Assembly (NCBI RefSeq): GCF_040183065.1
Contig: NC_091132.1
Span: 160,787,602-160,851,601 of the forward strand
DNA length: 64,000 bases
Reading direction: 5' to 3'
Source of the DNA: Periplaneta americana
Taxonomy: Eukaryota > Arthropoda > Insecta > Blattodea > Blattidae
Made by a program: the position numbers and the translations under genes. The stretch's first letter is position 1, and each line of letters begins with the position of its first letter. Below are positions 1 to 10,949 of the stretch, in pieces. The notes under the pieces were generated by a model. That model worked only from the letters and a program-made list of their open reading frames with translations, had not been told where the DNA came from and searched no databases.

Positions 1-32
1 TCAACTTATACAGGATTTCCGAATGGTGCTCT

Positions 33-740
33 TCATTTATTTATTTATGTCTATAACAGGGCAAAGCCCCAATTACAATAGACAGTACAGATATTTGTTT
101 AAAAAAACATAGAATTGCATATAACATGAAAAAGAGATAAAACAGATACAAATGCAAGATACAAGTGTAATTACAAATAAAAAAACAAATAGATACTACC
201 TAAATAAAAGACACAGGTATAGATATAAATGAAAAATACCAAATAAAAGTAAATTAAAAAGAGTTAAGTATAGATATCATAGCCAAAAATGTAAAATGCA
301 GCAAATTGGCAAATTGGTAATTGGGAAATTACAGAGTAAATATAACACTATGTTAATAAATTCAATATGTTGTTGTTGTTTTCTAATGCCAGGATTTTGA
401 GATGTTCCGAATCCATTTCTTGGTTTGATTTGCACAATGGACAGTTAGGGGACTGATATATTCCAATTCTATGCAGGTGTTTGGCCAAACAATCATGGCC
501 TGTTGCCAATCTAAATGCAGCTACAGACGATTTTCGTGGTAAATCGGGAATTAACTGTGGATTTTGATGCAGAGAGTTCCATTTTTTCCCTTGGGATTGT
601 GTTATTAAATTTTGTTTGTTGAAGTCTAAGTTTGTAGATTTAATAAATCTTTTCACAGAGTAATACGTAGATTTAGTAACAGGTCTTTAAGTAGCAGTGC
701 TGCCCTTCTTTGCCCTTCAATATACAGTATTATATATTAG
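33..740 (-). mobile_element. Non-LTR retrotransposon 3' fragment (C-terminal coding end plus 3' UTR)
   Basis: The minus strand encodes about 100 aa (348-656) with FRLATGHDCLAKHLHRIGI followed by CPLCK and SEHL, the cysteine/histidine motif that follows the RNase H region in many arthropod LINE polyproteins. Downstream (33-347) is an AT-rich 3' UTR ending in a short ATAAATAA-type tail. The reverse transcriptase and RNase H proper are absent, so this is a dead 5'-truncated copy. The same motif recurs at 16804-17300. The inner boundary near 740 is approximate. Confidence 0.7.
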
Positions 741-1070
741 GCCTAATAAGCTTAAATTATTTATTTAAGAAATTCACTACTACAGAATATGTGTTCCAAT
801 TTGTAAATAGGATTTCAGAGAAGATGCATAGCTATGACCAGTGATCTTTATTAATTCTTGTTCGTGAATGCCAATGAGAGTCATATTTGAAACTGCTGTG
901 TATCGACTGGAGTGGTTTGTAATTTTTTTGTTTGTTTGTTTTTTTTTTTTTGACGTCCAGACCAGTGCAGTTTGAAATGTTGGCAAACAAAGAAACAAAT
1001 GCTAGGGTAGTGATAAAAATAAACAAATATTAGGGAAGCGATAAAATTAAACAAAACTAGGGACGCGATA
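741..1070. other. No recognised feature
   Basis: AT-rich sequence with a poly-T run near 940-952 and short ORFs that look like chance. Nothing identifiable. Confidence 0.5.
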
Positions 1071-1074
1071 AAAT

Positions 1075-1860
1075 TGTGCGATAAGCAGCCATGATTGGAT
1101 GAAAGACATCCTTTCGTACAGTTTTATTGGTCAAAAATGGTATGACGTAGTAAAAGTGTAATAGTTCATGGTAATCCCCTGTTGTGCACTTACCCTAGTA
1201 TATGAGTTGAGCGTTGGGAAGAAACCCGTGTTTGCTACCTACATGCACTACAATGTGCCTGTAATTCGTCTGGATGCCCATTACGTCACTATTTTGTCAA
1301 CATTTCCTAAATGTGAAATTATTGTCCACCATGTCTTTCTTCGCGATACGCCTTCATCTTTACGAGATATTTTGCTCTCCATTGCACTGTGTCTGGCCAC
1401 TCGAAAATTTTTCGCGTTGATTGATACCTCTTCCATTTAAAAACCATTGATTTTATTACCCGGTGTAAAGAAGCCTTACCCCAAGGAAAATTGATTTTGC
1501 TTTTTACTATAGGAAGAAGCTCTGGAATCGTTGGCACCCTTTTCTCAGTAACATAAAAGTCTTGTATGAGGTTTCTAATCACACACTTGTCGAAGTCATC
1601 AACGGATACGATATTACGGGAAATCACTCTTCTCTTCTTTCCAGGTGCCTTCAGACGATTGTCTGCATTGGTCGCCTAACTTTCTTTATTTTCTTCTCTA
1701 ATGTTCTTTATTGTAGAGTAGGATACCCCAGCGTACATAGCGGCCCTTTCGGTACATTTTGGCAAAGAGAATAATAAATGCTAACGTGTTTCTCTTCGTC
1801 ACATTTCTCTATTATATTCGCAAATATTTCCCTCCACTCACTATGCACAACGTTATGTGG
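1075..1860 (-). pseudogene. IS630/Tc1-type DDE transposase pseudogene
   Basis: Read on the minus strand, 1860-1628 gives SEWREIFANIIEKCDEE and a broken helix-turn-helix region. The open stretch 1627-1319 continues with DDFDKCVIRNLIQDFY and IPELLPIVKSK. Below 1300 the frame breaks but still reads RHIVVHVGSKHGFLPNAQL and GDYHE, which match the catalytic region of the relative at 15321-16160 (RAIVVHADGEMEFVEEAEL, ADYHDEM). The segment holding the first catalytic Asp (TDETWV in the relative) is deleted. This is a degenerate transposase; 1961-2150 carries its 5' terminal repeat. Confidence 0.72.
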
Positions 1861-1960
1861 TTTTCGTAAAGCTATAGTACATTACGTTACACTATTTCAC
1901 TACACTACACTATGCAACAGTACACAGTAACAAGTACATTAATACCATAGTCTACTATAT

Positions 1961-2150
1961 TCAGTCACGAAGGTCAATACATAGTAAATATGCATCCATA
2001 GATAGTTGCTAACCATTAGGATCGCTACTATCGCCTCATTACAGACAATGCGAAATAGTACCTGCACAGTCTTTTGTTCCTAGTACCCTCATAAATTCAA
2101 GCTTCATGACCCGTATATACTAGACTGTGCTAATACTGTAGCTTATAGCT
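1961..2150 (-). repeat. Terminal repeat of the IS630/Tc1-type element (copy 1)
   Basis: About 190 bp closely matching 16630-16803, in the same + orientation. Shared landmarks are aatatgcatccatagatag, cgaaatagtacc and an outer end reading tatatactagactgtg. It lies 5' of the minus-strand transposase, while the matching copy lies 3' of a plus-strand transposase. That is the arrangement expected of long terminal inverted repeats of one family. Confidence 0.7.
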
Positions 2151-2384
2151 ACGTAGGCCTATACCCACTACTTGCGTAATCTCAGAATCACAAGTCAACT
2201 TCATTGCACTGCAGCACATGTATTCTGAACTGACATTACGCGATGTCTCCGAACTGTAATCTCAATAACTTCCTTCATTCCCCCGTCCCCGCAGAGATGG
2301 TCTGGCCCCTCTGTGGCGGTCAGAGCTTCGAGTCACGTACAGTATTTCCGCCATGGACAAACGTAGCAAGCGCGGTTGTGCATT
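2151..2384. other. No recognised feature
   Basis: Spacer between the transposon terminus and the piggyBac remnant. It is locally GC-richer (2281-2400) with no coding signal I can defend. Confidence 0.4.
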
Positions 2385-3420
2385 CCAAGGCGGTGTGTCA
2401 CGCATGAATTCCTAAGTGCAGAGTGAAGTTCCTTTCCAAACTGACGCCTAGTCAATGGTTTTTACTTTATTGCTGATCTTGTTGTGTGTGTGTAAATCAT
2501 ATAACTGTTCACTAGAGCGATATTGACCATATCACAATACACGCAGAGCGGCCATATTCTTGTATTTCTGCTGTAAGTCACCTGATTGCACATTTGGGCC
2601 AATGTGTCCACTGTGCCTTTCATTGAGTTGTAAAATTCGATGATGTCCGGTTTTTCTGGAAGTTGGGTTAATGGATGCTGTGTCGTGAGTAGTCTAAAGT
2701 AGCAACATTACATTGTTTGGTTTTGTTTTGTAGTACACAAGAGTTTTTTTCTTGATCGAAACAAAACATTGACGTTCCTTCTTTCCTAGTCTTATGGTTG
2801 AATAACTCGGGTGGAATTTCCCGCTTATTTTTGCGTAGAGTGCCCACTATTGTCAAATTATAGGAAGTTTTCAGGAGCTCAGATGCTAGTGGATTCGAAG
2901 TGAATCAGTTGCCCATTCTTATGTTGCGGTTGATTCCATAAACACTCTTGGTGAGGGCCTTCACAAAGAAATCCGCCAACGGCTGATTTGCAGGAGCATT
3001 GCATCGAACATGTACTTAGTACCATTGTCACATACCATAACAATTTTGATGCAATACTTTGAGGCTTGTTAGGGATGTACATTTTAAATGAACATCGCTG
3101 CCTGAAGGCTAGAAGTTGTTAATCAATTGCAAGGAAATAACCAGGCTTGTATGATTTCCTACAGACAACTATAAACTGTTATCATATCTTCCTTATTGGA
3201 GCAAATTTGTCTGTTTTCCTTATTCCAAGTCTGGTTGTATGGTCATCGAAACGCAAACATTCACAAAGGAAGTCAAACCTATCACAACTCATTGTCGCTT
3301 TAAGTTATATCTCATCCCACAGTATTGTGAATCAAACAATTCCTTTGATGATACGTGGTTATTCCTCTGAACTGCAGACAATATCAGAATACTAAAAATG
3401 GAATCAAATTCTTCTACACT
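2385..3420 (-). pseudogene. piggyBac transposase pseudogene
   Basis: Minus-strand conceptual reading from about 3420 downwards shows, in order: SCDRFDFLCECLRFDDHTTR, DKFAPIR, a PGYFLAID..LLAFR block, MYIPNKP, then GTLRKNKREIPPELF and TSMFCFDQEKN, then IEFYNSMKGTVDTLAQM and a YSRNTRIWPL block. These are successive motifs of the piggyBac transposase core, including the Asp of the FDD, IDE and VDTL motifs. Several frameshifts and stops interrupt it, and the usual LDQM reads LAQM. No TTAA-flanked termini were identified. It is inactive; the family assignment is strong because the motifs occur in the right order. Confidence 0.82.
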
Positions 3421-3650
3421 AAGCTCAGATACTGTTGCGCGTTTTGAACACTATAATTCGTACGTTTAGTTGCAATTTTTTCATTTGTGTGATGAATTAT
3501 TTTCTGACACATTGTCTGGGTAAAAAATAAGGAAAATGCATCTGTCGGCGAGTCCACATTTAAGATTTCATTGGTTTGTCACATCCTGAGAAGATAAAAA
3601 AAGAGATCACATCACTACCAGATAGGGGTTAGAGGTTATATGGAATCGAA

Positions 3651-4519
3651 TAGAGATGGCCGATATTTCACAAACCGATATTTTGTCACAGATAAACCTG
3701 TGTCTGATGATGCTAAATATCTGTGACAAAATATCGCTATCGAAATCTGCTCCTTATTCAGTACTCTGTGATATTTTCTCCTCTACGTCGTAGGTTTGCG
3801 CGTGCGCATGATACAATAACAGCAATCGGGCGGTAGTTTCTCCATCTTATTATAAATGATGTAGTTATTACACGATTTAAATAACAACACCATTGGTTAC
3901 CAGTACTTAATCTTGTGTAAAATCCTGTCTGAACAACTGTTTTGTTTTGTAATTATTTTCTAATGTTTTTCCTAATACTTATGTTTCATTAATTTGTATT
4001 CTATGACTCAATATTATAATGTTAATGAACGACTTAAAATAATTTATCCATTATATTATATACAATAAAAAGGATCAATGTTTAAAACTATTAGGATAAT
4101 CATATAACCTCAATTTCTCCATACCCAACTATATTTAAAAATGATCAACTGGTTCATTATCTATAATATATCCTCTTTAACTTTTGACATGTTACTGTTC
4201 AGTTAGGTAAGTATTTATTTGCTAATGGTACATGTACATAATTTCTTTGTTGAATTTTCCCATATAAATCACGGATGAGTGATGTGTATAGAGAAATCGT
4301 ATTCATATTTCACTGCTCTTCAATATTTCCTGCTAATTTTTATCGGTGTGACAAAATCGTAAGCAACGGACAAAATATCGGTGTAATTTATGCATATTGT
4401 GCTTAGGTATCGATATAAAATATCGGTGTGACAAAATCACCGATAAAAATCACAGATATTTAATTGTCACAGTCACAGTTGTCACAGATACTTGAAAATA
4501 TCGTTTAAGCTCATCTCTA
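3651..4519. mobile_element. Non-autonomous hAT-type element with 8-bp target duplication
   Basis: The ends are tagagatggccgatattt and, inverted, tagagatgagcttaaacg; the first 8 bp are identical. The element is flanked by gaatcgaa on both sides (3643-3650 and 4520-4527), a perfect 8-bp target site duplication. TIR type and TSD length fit hAT. The interior has no transposase ORF and is rich in variants of aaaatatcggtgtgacaaaa in both orientations near both ends, probably subterminal transposase-binding repeats. Confidence 0.8.
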
Positions 4520-4527
4520 GAATCGAA

Positions 4528-4879
4528 TCTCTTGTGTTTGTCACGGTCCTCTACGTGATCCACTGATCTGGTTACTTGCTGAACGTGCAGTTACATTAAA
4601 TATCAGAAGTGCTATTGATAAACTAATTAATTGAGACTTTGTGATTATATTTTAACAGTAAACGCAGGTATAAGGTATATATAAGATTTGATTTTCCCAC
4701 AAGAAATACCATTTTGTCGACTTTTTTTTTTAATAATGACGTAGCGAACACTAGGAGAGAACACTAGGAATGCTTGCTTTTCTGCATGGCTTTCAATGTA
4801 CACCTTGATTCAGGGATTTTGGCTCTTGCAAAAAGTTAAGGTCGATCTAGAGTATCCAACAGCAACTAAACGAATACTG
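4528..4879. other. No recognised feature
   Basis: AT-rich sequence without coding or repeat signal that I can name. Confidence 0.4.
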
Positions 4880-5450
4880 CACACTTTTATCACTCCCAAT
4901 GTCATGCTATAAACTAATTTTCAATACTTTTATCACAACCACAACACAGTTAAAATCTTATTGTACCATATAGCCTATATGGAATTATTACCACATTAAC
5001 ACATTTAGTATATCACAAAGCAAATGAAATATAATTATTATGTAAGTCGCCATATTCTTCTTAGAATTAGTACGATCCACTTCCACTAGGTAGCAAGCGA
5101 CACGATTGGCAGAGCCGGCAGTACTTGAAAACGAAATGATATAAATGTGAGGAATGTTACTACAGGTGTGTAGTATATTGTGACAGGTTAGGTTAGGTTT
5201 GATTAGGTGTGTAGTATTATTACTATGTTGGCGACACTGAAACTCACTGTTACATTAAAGAAATATGGCGGTATTCTTCGTTCACGCACTATGATTTTCG
5301 TATATAAGTAAGGTACGTATTTAGGGCGGGTTGGGAAGGCTTACAGCCCTCCCACTGATCACATCAATTTCTACTAATCAGTATTATAAATCCAAGGCAT
5401 TATTCAGGTATTTTATCAAGTTTCTATAATGGCTGGTACATAAGAAAGAT
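4880..5450 (+). repeat. Dispersed repeat R, copy 1 (uninterrupted)
   Basis: Shares long diverged similarity with 8815-9420 (minus) and 28618-30015 (plus). Landmarks are acattaacacatttagtat, gatccacttccactag, gaggaatgttactacaggtg and gtgtagtattattactatgt. It has no coding potential. This copy lacks the insertions present in the other two and serves as the empty-site reference. The element class is unknown. Confidence 0.72.
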
Positions 5451-6283
5451 TCACCAAAGTGAATTGATATACTAAGAGCGAGTTACTCATCACTACTAGC
5501 TGGCTGGGTCGCACAGATCAAGCCGCGCAGTCATAACACCTAACACTTCCTTCTTATCATGTCACGCTACACCCTGTTTTAAAACACAATATTCTTCCAC
5601 ATGTCCCGTTTCTAACCACTACGTCTGTTTACTAAAAAATGTCAAGATGACTTATATTTTCTTGACATGAGTATTCCTCAGCTACGAGCATAGATAATAT
5701 TTCAATTCTTCGTCTTCCGTCTTCCCCTCCTATGCACATTTGTGATTAAATTTTTTCTTATGACGCAACACACAGCTCGCTCACTAGCTAAACAACCAAG
5801 GACAAGGGCCAATAACGTTGAATTTAACTGTAGAGCTCTGTTGTTTATATAATTACGCGCTAAAGAATGTTAGAAATGCCATTTATCAGTGACATGTAGA
5901 GTGATGTGTGTGGGCAATGAGGAAAGATGATCAATTAAGCTTGGCTGTAATACTGCTATTACGCAATCAAAGAGGAAAATGGTGAGGAAAAGATAAGTTT
6001 TTTTATTCACGATCATTTTACTGACAGAATTCCTTAAGACACTACAGGTAATGCATAACTGGCAATAATGTGAACGTCTGACGGCCCCGATATTGTGCAG
6101 CTGCCACAGATTCGTACATGCAAGGTATAGCGTGAGTCTACACTTTTGTAATGTCACCAAAGTTATGATGGTATGACTGATATCACAGTTTAAGGTGCAT
6201 AAGCGGAGTAGAAAGCAAAGTACCTCAACTCTAGTTTAACCGAAGATCGAATGTTACGAGCGTTATAAAATAAAATTTTTTTA
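5451..6283. other. No recognised feature
   Basis: About 830 bp without identifiable genes. A 96-codon minus-strand open stretch at 5870-6160 has no recognisable motif or conserved neighbour and is left as probably non-coding. Confidence 0.4.
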
Positions 6284-6512
6284 TGTAGGTTATTTTACGA
6301 TGATTTATTTAGTGTCTGAATGAGATGAAGGTGATAATGCCGGTGAAATGAGTCCAGAGTCCAGCACCGATAGTTACCCAGCATTTGCTCATATTGGGTT
6401 GAGGGAAAACCCCGGAAAAAACCTCAACTAGGTAACTTTCCCCAACCGGGATTCGAACCCGGGCCACCTGGTTTCGCAGTCAACTGCGCTACCCGTTACT
6501 CCACAGGTGTGG
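6284..6512 (-). mobile_element. tRNA-derived SINE, family A
   Basis: On the minus strand the 5' head is tRNA-like, with a B box reading gggttcgaatcccgg, followed by a conserved body (ggggttttccctcaaccc, gcaaatgctgggtaac) and a tail reading cgtaaaataacctac. Related copies are at 24991-25241 and 36737-36962. This is a retroposed SINE, not a functional tRNA. Confidence 0.85.
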
Positions 6513-7318
6513 ACTATAATAAAGTTCAAACATCTAAATAATAATAAACAATAAAATGTAAGCCATTCCCTAATGATGAAAATGTAAGAATAAAATCGAA
6601 TTCTACAAACCTAAGGCATATGAGGAACAACCAAGTCTTAATTGAATCATAACATGTCCATCTCCGGTGCAAAATGAGTTTGATGTGGTTTACTATAGTT
6701 TTCTGCCTTGTCTACAAGTTGCAATGTGAAAATGCTTCAATTCGGATTATATTTGCTTGAAAAACTAGTCAGAATAGTAACCTCCACAACGAATTGCAAC
6801 TTGTCCATCACTGAAAACGAATCGCAATATGTCCAATATATTGCTTTTCAACTGTTGATACACTTTATTTTATATTATATGTTCATTGTTAGCAGACATG
6901 TTGTGGAATCGAGAGTTTTAATTATGTAACTATGAATGACTTTGACGATAGTTTGGTTGTGAGAGAGAATTCAGGAAACAGAGTTACCAGGAAGAGAATG
7001 AAAAGTAAATCCGAACGGGAAATCCAAATCTGAAGCCATGTTAATTGATAAAATTTGATAAAAGTATTGTATTAGTCCAGAATACAACCCTTTCACAGAC
7101 TTGTAATCTCATACAGTATATATGAAATTCAATCACTCTGTCCTGATACTTAGTGACAGTGTTATAGTATCGGTTACATTAATCAAATCAGCAGGAGAAG
7201 GAAAAAGTCAACAATAAGAACTGTATACTCTTTCAAGAGTCTCACAATGCAACGTTGCCATACTTTTTCATGCTTGCGTATTCTACATTAGGTTTCAGAA
7301 TTTAGTAAGAACGAGATT
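6513..7318. other. No recognised feature
   Basis: AT-rich unannotated sequence. A 73-codon open stretch (6708-6929) shows no family signature. Confidence 0.4.
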
Positions 7319-7322
7319 AAAT

Positions 7323-7577
7323 CGTCGCGTGAATGCAAGAACTAGGTAACTCGAAATTTGCGTTTTTTAGTTACCTCTTTTATAACATAGGAAAAATCGC
7401 ACAAAATGTAACGCAAGAACTTGGTAACTGATTGAACGATACCAGCGACATCTATTTTCCAATATAACAAATAGGTAAATGAAAACTAGGCATATTCCTT
7501 AGTGTAATAAATAAGAAAATGGGCAATGTCACAAAATATGAAAAATCAAGTTATCTAGTTCTTGCATTCACACGACG
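7323..7577. mobile_element. MITE, 255 bp, with terminal inverted repeats
   Basis: The left end cgtcgcgtgaatgcaagaac is matched, inverted, by cgtcgtgtgaatgcaagaac at the right end, and the match continues as taggtaact/tagataact (about 29 bp, two mismatches). aaat flanks both sides (7319-7322 and 7578-7581), a likely 4-bp target duplication. There is no coding capacity. The superfamily is undetermined. Confidence 0.78.
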
Positions 7578-7581
7578 AAAT

Positions 7582-8121
7582 TATAATATATATGGTTTGT
7601 TTGTTATTGCCCCGAACTCTTCTTTTAATTTTAAAATACTTCCTTCTTTACAAGATCTGAAGCTTATCGGTAACTGTAAATTCTTATGAAAATATTTTTT
7701 TATAAAATCAGACCAGAGTTTGAGATATCTTTTTTCATTTTTTAATTAAATGACTACCTTAGTGAAATTAATTTTCGTTCATTTGCAACATTTAAATGTG
7801 GTTTACATTAAAAGTGCATACTCATGTAATTATACCAGACATTAAAAGTGGACTTGAAAAATGTAATATGTGTGGTTCTTCATAATAATGTTGTTATTGT
7901 CACCATTGTGCAGTATTTAACATGGACAAATTTGTAATAAAAATCACTGTGATGTTTGATATTTTGAAATAAAACTCACTGTGATGTTTAAAATGAAACA
8001 AAGTGTATGAAATATTGCTTCAAAATGTAATTTGTCCAGTATTAATTGTTTAATAACTTTGATGTTTGTTTTTTAATTATTTTAATTGTGATAGCCTATA
8101 TATCTCAGCCAGCATAACAAA
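7582..8121. other. No recognised feature
   Basis: AT-rich DNA. A short phrase, actcactgtgatgttt, recurs twice near 7945-7990. Nothing else identifiable. Confidence 0.4.
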
Positions 8122-8135
8122 CACCAGGATATAAT

Positions 8136-8396
8136 AAATAATTTCGAGGGAAAAATTGTTCCGGAGCTGGGTATCGAACCCGGGACCTTTGGATTAACGT
8201 ACCAACGCTCTACCACTGAGCTACCCGGGTAGCTCAGTCGGCTAAGCCGCTAGCCTGAGTTCCCGGGTAGCTCAGTGGTAGAGCGTTGGTACGTTAAACC
8301 AAAGGTCCCGGGTTCGATACCTGGCTCCGGAACAATTTTTCCCTCGAAATTATTCAAATCAACTTTACAGGGAGTTATACCTGAAAACTTGATTTG
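8136..8396 (+). mobile_element. Head-to-head inverted tRNA-like SINE dimer with 14-bp target duplication
   Basis: Two tRNA-like arms face each other: minus arm about 8138-8230 and plus arm about 8262-8352. Each runs from gggtagctcag through gagcgttggtacgtt and gggttcgatacctgg to ggaacaatttttccctcg. The arms are almost perfectly complementary and separated by about 32 bp that itself holds a partial A-box-like phrase. caccaggatataat occurs on both sides (8122-8135 and 8397-8410), a perfect 14-bp target duplication as produced by target-primed reverse transcription. The plus arm alone continues into a unique 3' tail. This is a retroposed inverted duplication rather than two tRNA genes. Confidence 0.8.
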
Positions 8397-8415
8397 CACC
8401 AGGATATAATGTTTT

Positions 8416-8643
8416 AGAATAACTCTTCTCGGGTTCTCAGCCAGGTGAGTTGGAGATTAGCTTCCAAGCTTTCGACGGCTAGCTCTGCCATCTTCGTCCC
8501 TGAAGAAGATGGCAGAGCTAGCCATCGAAAGCTTGGAAGCTAATCTCCAACTCACCTCTGAAGAAGATGGCAGAGCTAGCCATCGAAAGCTTGGAAGCTA
8601 ATCTCCAACTCACCTGACTGAGAACCCGAGAAGAGTTATTCTA
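8416..8643. repeat. Long perfect hairpin with one duplicated arm
   Basis: 8416-8493 is inverted with respect to 8563-8643 (cttctcgggttctcag against ctgagaacccgagaag), and the segment ctgaagaagatggcagagct through aatctccaactcacct is present twice in tandem on the right. The tandem unit contains ctgaaga, a short complementary stem (atggc/gccat) and gaaa, reminiscent of the 3' regions of Penelope-like elements, but the class is not proven. Confidence 0.65.
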
Positions 8644-8814
8644 CATCAAACGCCGGGAAAGCCTCAAGTCATACATACAATGTTTTGTTCATATTTCCTA
8701 TCATAAAAGTTTAGAAAATACAGCTTTTGGCTTTTTCTGAAATTTTTCTTTTGTGTGACATGTTACGATTCGATTAGTTGCTCGTTATGTTCATTCAATA
8801 GTCGGGATTTTTTA

Positions 8815-9420
8815 ATTTTATACCTCACGTTTAGAATAATTTCATTTGCATGTATTTACAATACTGCTACTCGTGTCGTGGGCCATCTAGTGGAAGTGGA
8901 TCGTATTTCATCATAATGTCAGGAAGAAAATATGGCCATTTTCATAATAATTACATATTGTTCAGTCAGTGTAAGTTTTTTTTTTTTTTGCTTAACGACG
9001 CTGTATCAACTACGAGGTTATTTAGCGTAGATGGAATTGGTGATAGCGAGATGAGGCCGAAGATTCGCCATAGATTACCTGACAGTGCCTTATGGTTGGG
9101 GAAAGCCTCGGAAAAACCCAACCAGGTAATCAGCCCAAACGGGAATCGAACCCGGGTCCGAACGCAACTCCGGATCTGCAGGCTAGCGGCTTAGCCGACT
9201 GAGCTACGCTGGTGGCTCTGTACGTTTTGTGATAGGCCTATATTAAATGTGTTAATGTAGTGATAATTCCATATATATAGTGCAATAAGAATTGAAATGT
9301 GTTGTGGCTGTGCTAAAAGTGTTACAAATTGGTTTATAGCTCCACAATGGCAGTAATAAATCTGTGCAATATTCCTTCAGTGGGCCATCACTACTCTACC
9401 TTGTCCTAACATACATTTAT
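8815..9420 (-). repeat. Dispersed repeat R, copy 2, carrying a SINE B insertion
   Basis: The reverse complement aligns with copy 1 (4880-5450) and copy 3: cacagccacaacacattt, attaacacatttaatat and gatccacttccactagatgg appear in the same order. It is split at about 8975-9217 by a SINE B absent from copy 1 at the same place. Confidence 0.68.
8975..9217 (-). mobile_element. tRNA-derived SINE, family B
   Basis: Minus-strand element: a tRNA-like head (gtagctcagtcggctaagcc, B box gggttcgattccc), a body with caggtaatctatggcgaatc and a tail with ttatttagcg-type sequence ending at a poly-T/A run near 8978. It is inserted within repeat R copy 2. Confidence 0.83.
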
Positions 9421-9655
9421 ATTAAAAATCGACATTAACCAAAACACGTCTTTTTATATTGTGACGGGCGAGTGAGGTTATCTCTAATAAAATTGTGGTC
9501 CATTTTCATTTCAATATGTCATAAACGTAAGTCCGTATCTGTGAATATTCTCACTTTTTTTTTTTCGACGTACTTATCATTCGATTCTTACTTACCTATC
9601 CTCTTATTGTGCTGTTACAGGCAATGATTAATTTTATTTTCATGCTACTTTATAA

Positions 9656-10165
9656 GAATTTTTTTTTTAATTTGTTATTTTATCAACTACTAGGTTACTT
9701 GAATGGGTTATTTATGAAAGGGCCTAAGTCTTGAATACTAAATGATTAGCAATTTAAGAAAAACTGCTAACGGGCCAAAATTTTGAAATTAATGCTGAAA
9801 TAAAAATTGTATCATAAATTCTACTAAGCATTGGAGTGTGAAACTTAGTCCTCTTCATATCTAAATCGATGTATCTACACCCGAAGAGCGGTATTACATT
9901 ACAAGCTCTTTTTCATAAAATTAGCGACTTAGGCCCTTTCATAAATAACTCATTCATTTAGCGTCGATGAGATGGTGATAGCGAGATGGTATTTGACGAG
10001 ATGAGGCCGAGGATTGGCCATAGATTATCTGACATTCACCTTATGGTTGGGGAAAACCTCAGAAAAAACCTAACCAGGTAATCACCCCAAGCGGGATCGA
10101 ACCCTCACCCGAGCGCAACTTCAGACCAGCAGGCAAGCGCCTTAACCGACTGAGCGATGCCCTTT
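9656..10165 (-). mobile_element. tRNA-derived SINE, family B, split by a nested MITE
   Basis: The 3' end of a minus-strand SINE B (poly-T then ttattttatcaactactagg) lies at 9656-9697, and the remainder resumes at 9956 with tttagcgtcgatgag and runs to the tRNA-like head ending near 10163. The interruption (9701-9955) is a MITE, so the SINE is older than the MITE. Confidence 0.8.
9701..9955. mobile_element. MITE, 255 bp, nested in a SINE B
   Basis: Terminal inverted repeats gaatgggttatttatgaaag (left) and, inverted, gaatgagttatttatgaaag (right), both continuing into ggcctaagtc. The flanks are actt and attt; the uninterrupted SINE reads ggttatttagcg here, so the target duplication was probably 4 bp (attt, one copy mutated). 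There is no coding capacity. Confidence 0.75.
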
Positions 10166-10469
10166 ATAAGATGGATGTCTTAGGCTGGGCGCACATTTAT
10201 TTAGCAAAACTGCTTTAGGCAGAAACCTTTTTGCTGTAACCGAAAACAATTTTGTTTTCCCCAAAATAATTTTGCTTTAAAACGTTTTACTGGAAACAAA
10301 ACGTTTTTGCTAGAAGCAAAAACATTTGTCTTTTCGGAGACCATTAAAGTTATGGCAGACTAGAGCAGAAACATAATTCAGTCTTGCAATGATGGTGGAA
10401 AGTGATATGGTTGTAGTGTTACGGAACTGGATGAACTCGAGTTGAAATTCACTATGCTTTGCCATAAAA

Positions 10470-10912
10470 CAGCTCTCCCTTTTTCACAGTATCAGCAATT
10501 CGTTTCTGGAAGTCTCTACCCAGCTCCCTCAGGAACTGTCGAACAATATTGCAGTTTAAAAGTAAATTGTTTAAACACTTGACCAGTATTCATAATTAAT
10601 TCTTCTTTGTGTGTATGTATGTAATTTTCATCAGTGTTGTATAGGTATAATTTACATTTGAATTTGTTATTCTAGTAATTTGTAATATTGGTTCACTTAC
10701 TGCTTGTATATTCATTGATTGTAACTTCTAGCCTTATATTATTAGGTAATTATTATTTAGTATGTTTGCATTATTTACTCAACTTGTGCTTGTATGACTA
10801 TATAAATTTTTTATTAGTGTTCTTTAAATATTACTCCGTATAATTGTATCAGCTTCTTTTGTTTTTGGCTAAGAGGAAGGGAAGGCCTGATGGCCTTATC
10901 TTCGCCAGAATA

Positions 10913-10919
<7 letters not shown>
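10470..10919 (+). mobile_element. LINE 3' fragment (Jockey/CR1-type C-terminus and 3' UTR)
   Basis: 10478-10590 conceptually reads FFTVSAIRFWKSLPSSLRNC followed by an FKSKL.KHL block, the same C-terminal motif as the better preserved LINE at 20735-21695 (ALPRLWNSLPASIRDC, FKRKLTRHL). A 3' UTR follows, ending in aaggcctgatggccttatct, near-identical to the end of the 21 kb copy (gaggtctgacggccttatct). 5'-truncated and dead. Confidence 0.72.

Positions 10920-10949
<30 letters not shown>

Noticed and set aside
1168..1440. 90-codon plus-strand frame
   Set aside because: Antisense of the decayed IS630/Tc1-type transposase.
3147..3395. 82-codon plus-strand frame
   Set aside because: Antisense of the piggyBac remnant.
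8136..8396. Pair of genuine tRNA genes facing each other
   Set aside because: The arms lie inside one unit flanked by a 14-bp target duplication, carry SINE-like tails, and the anticodon loop has a non-U at position 33.
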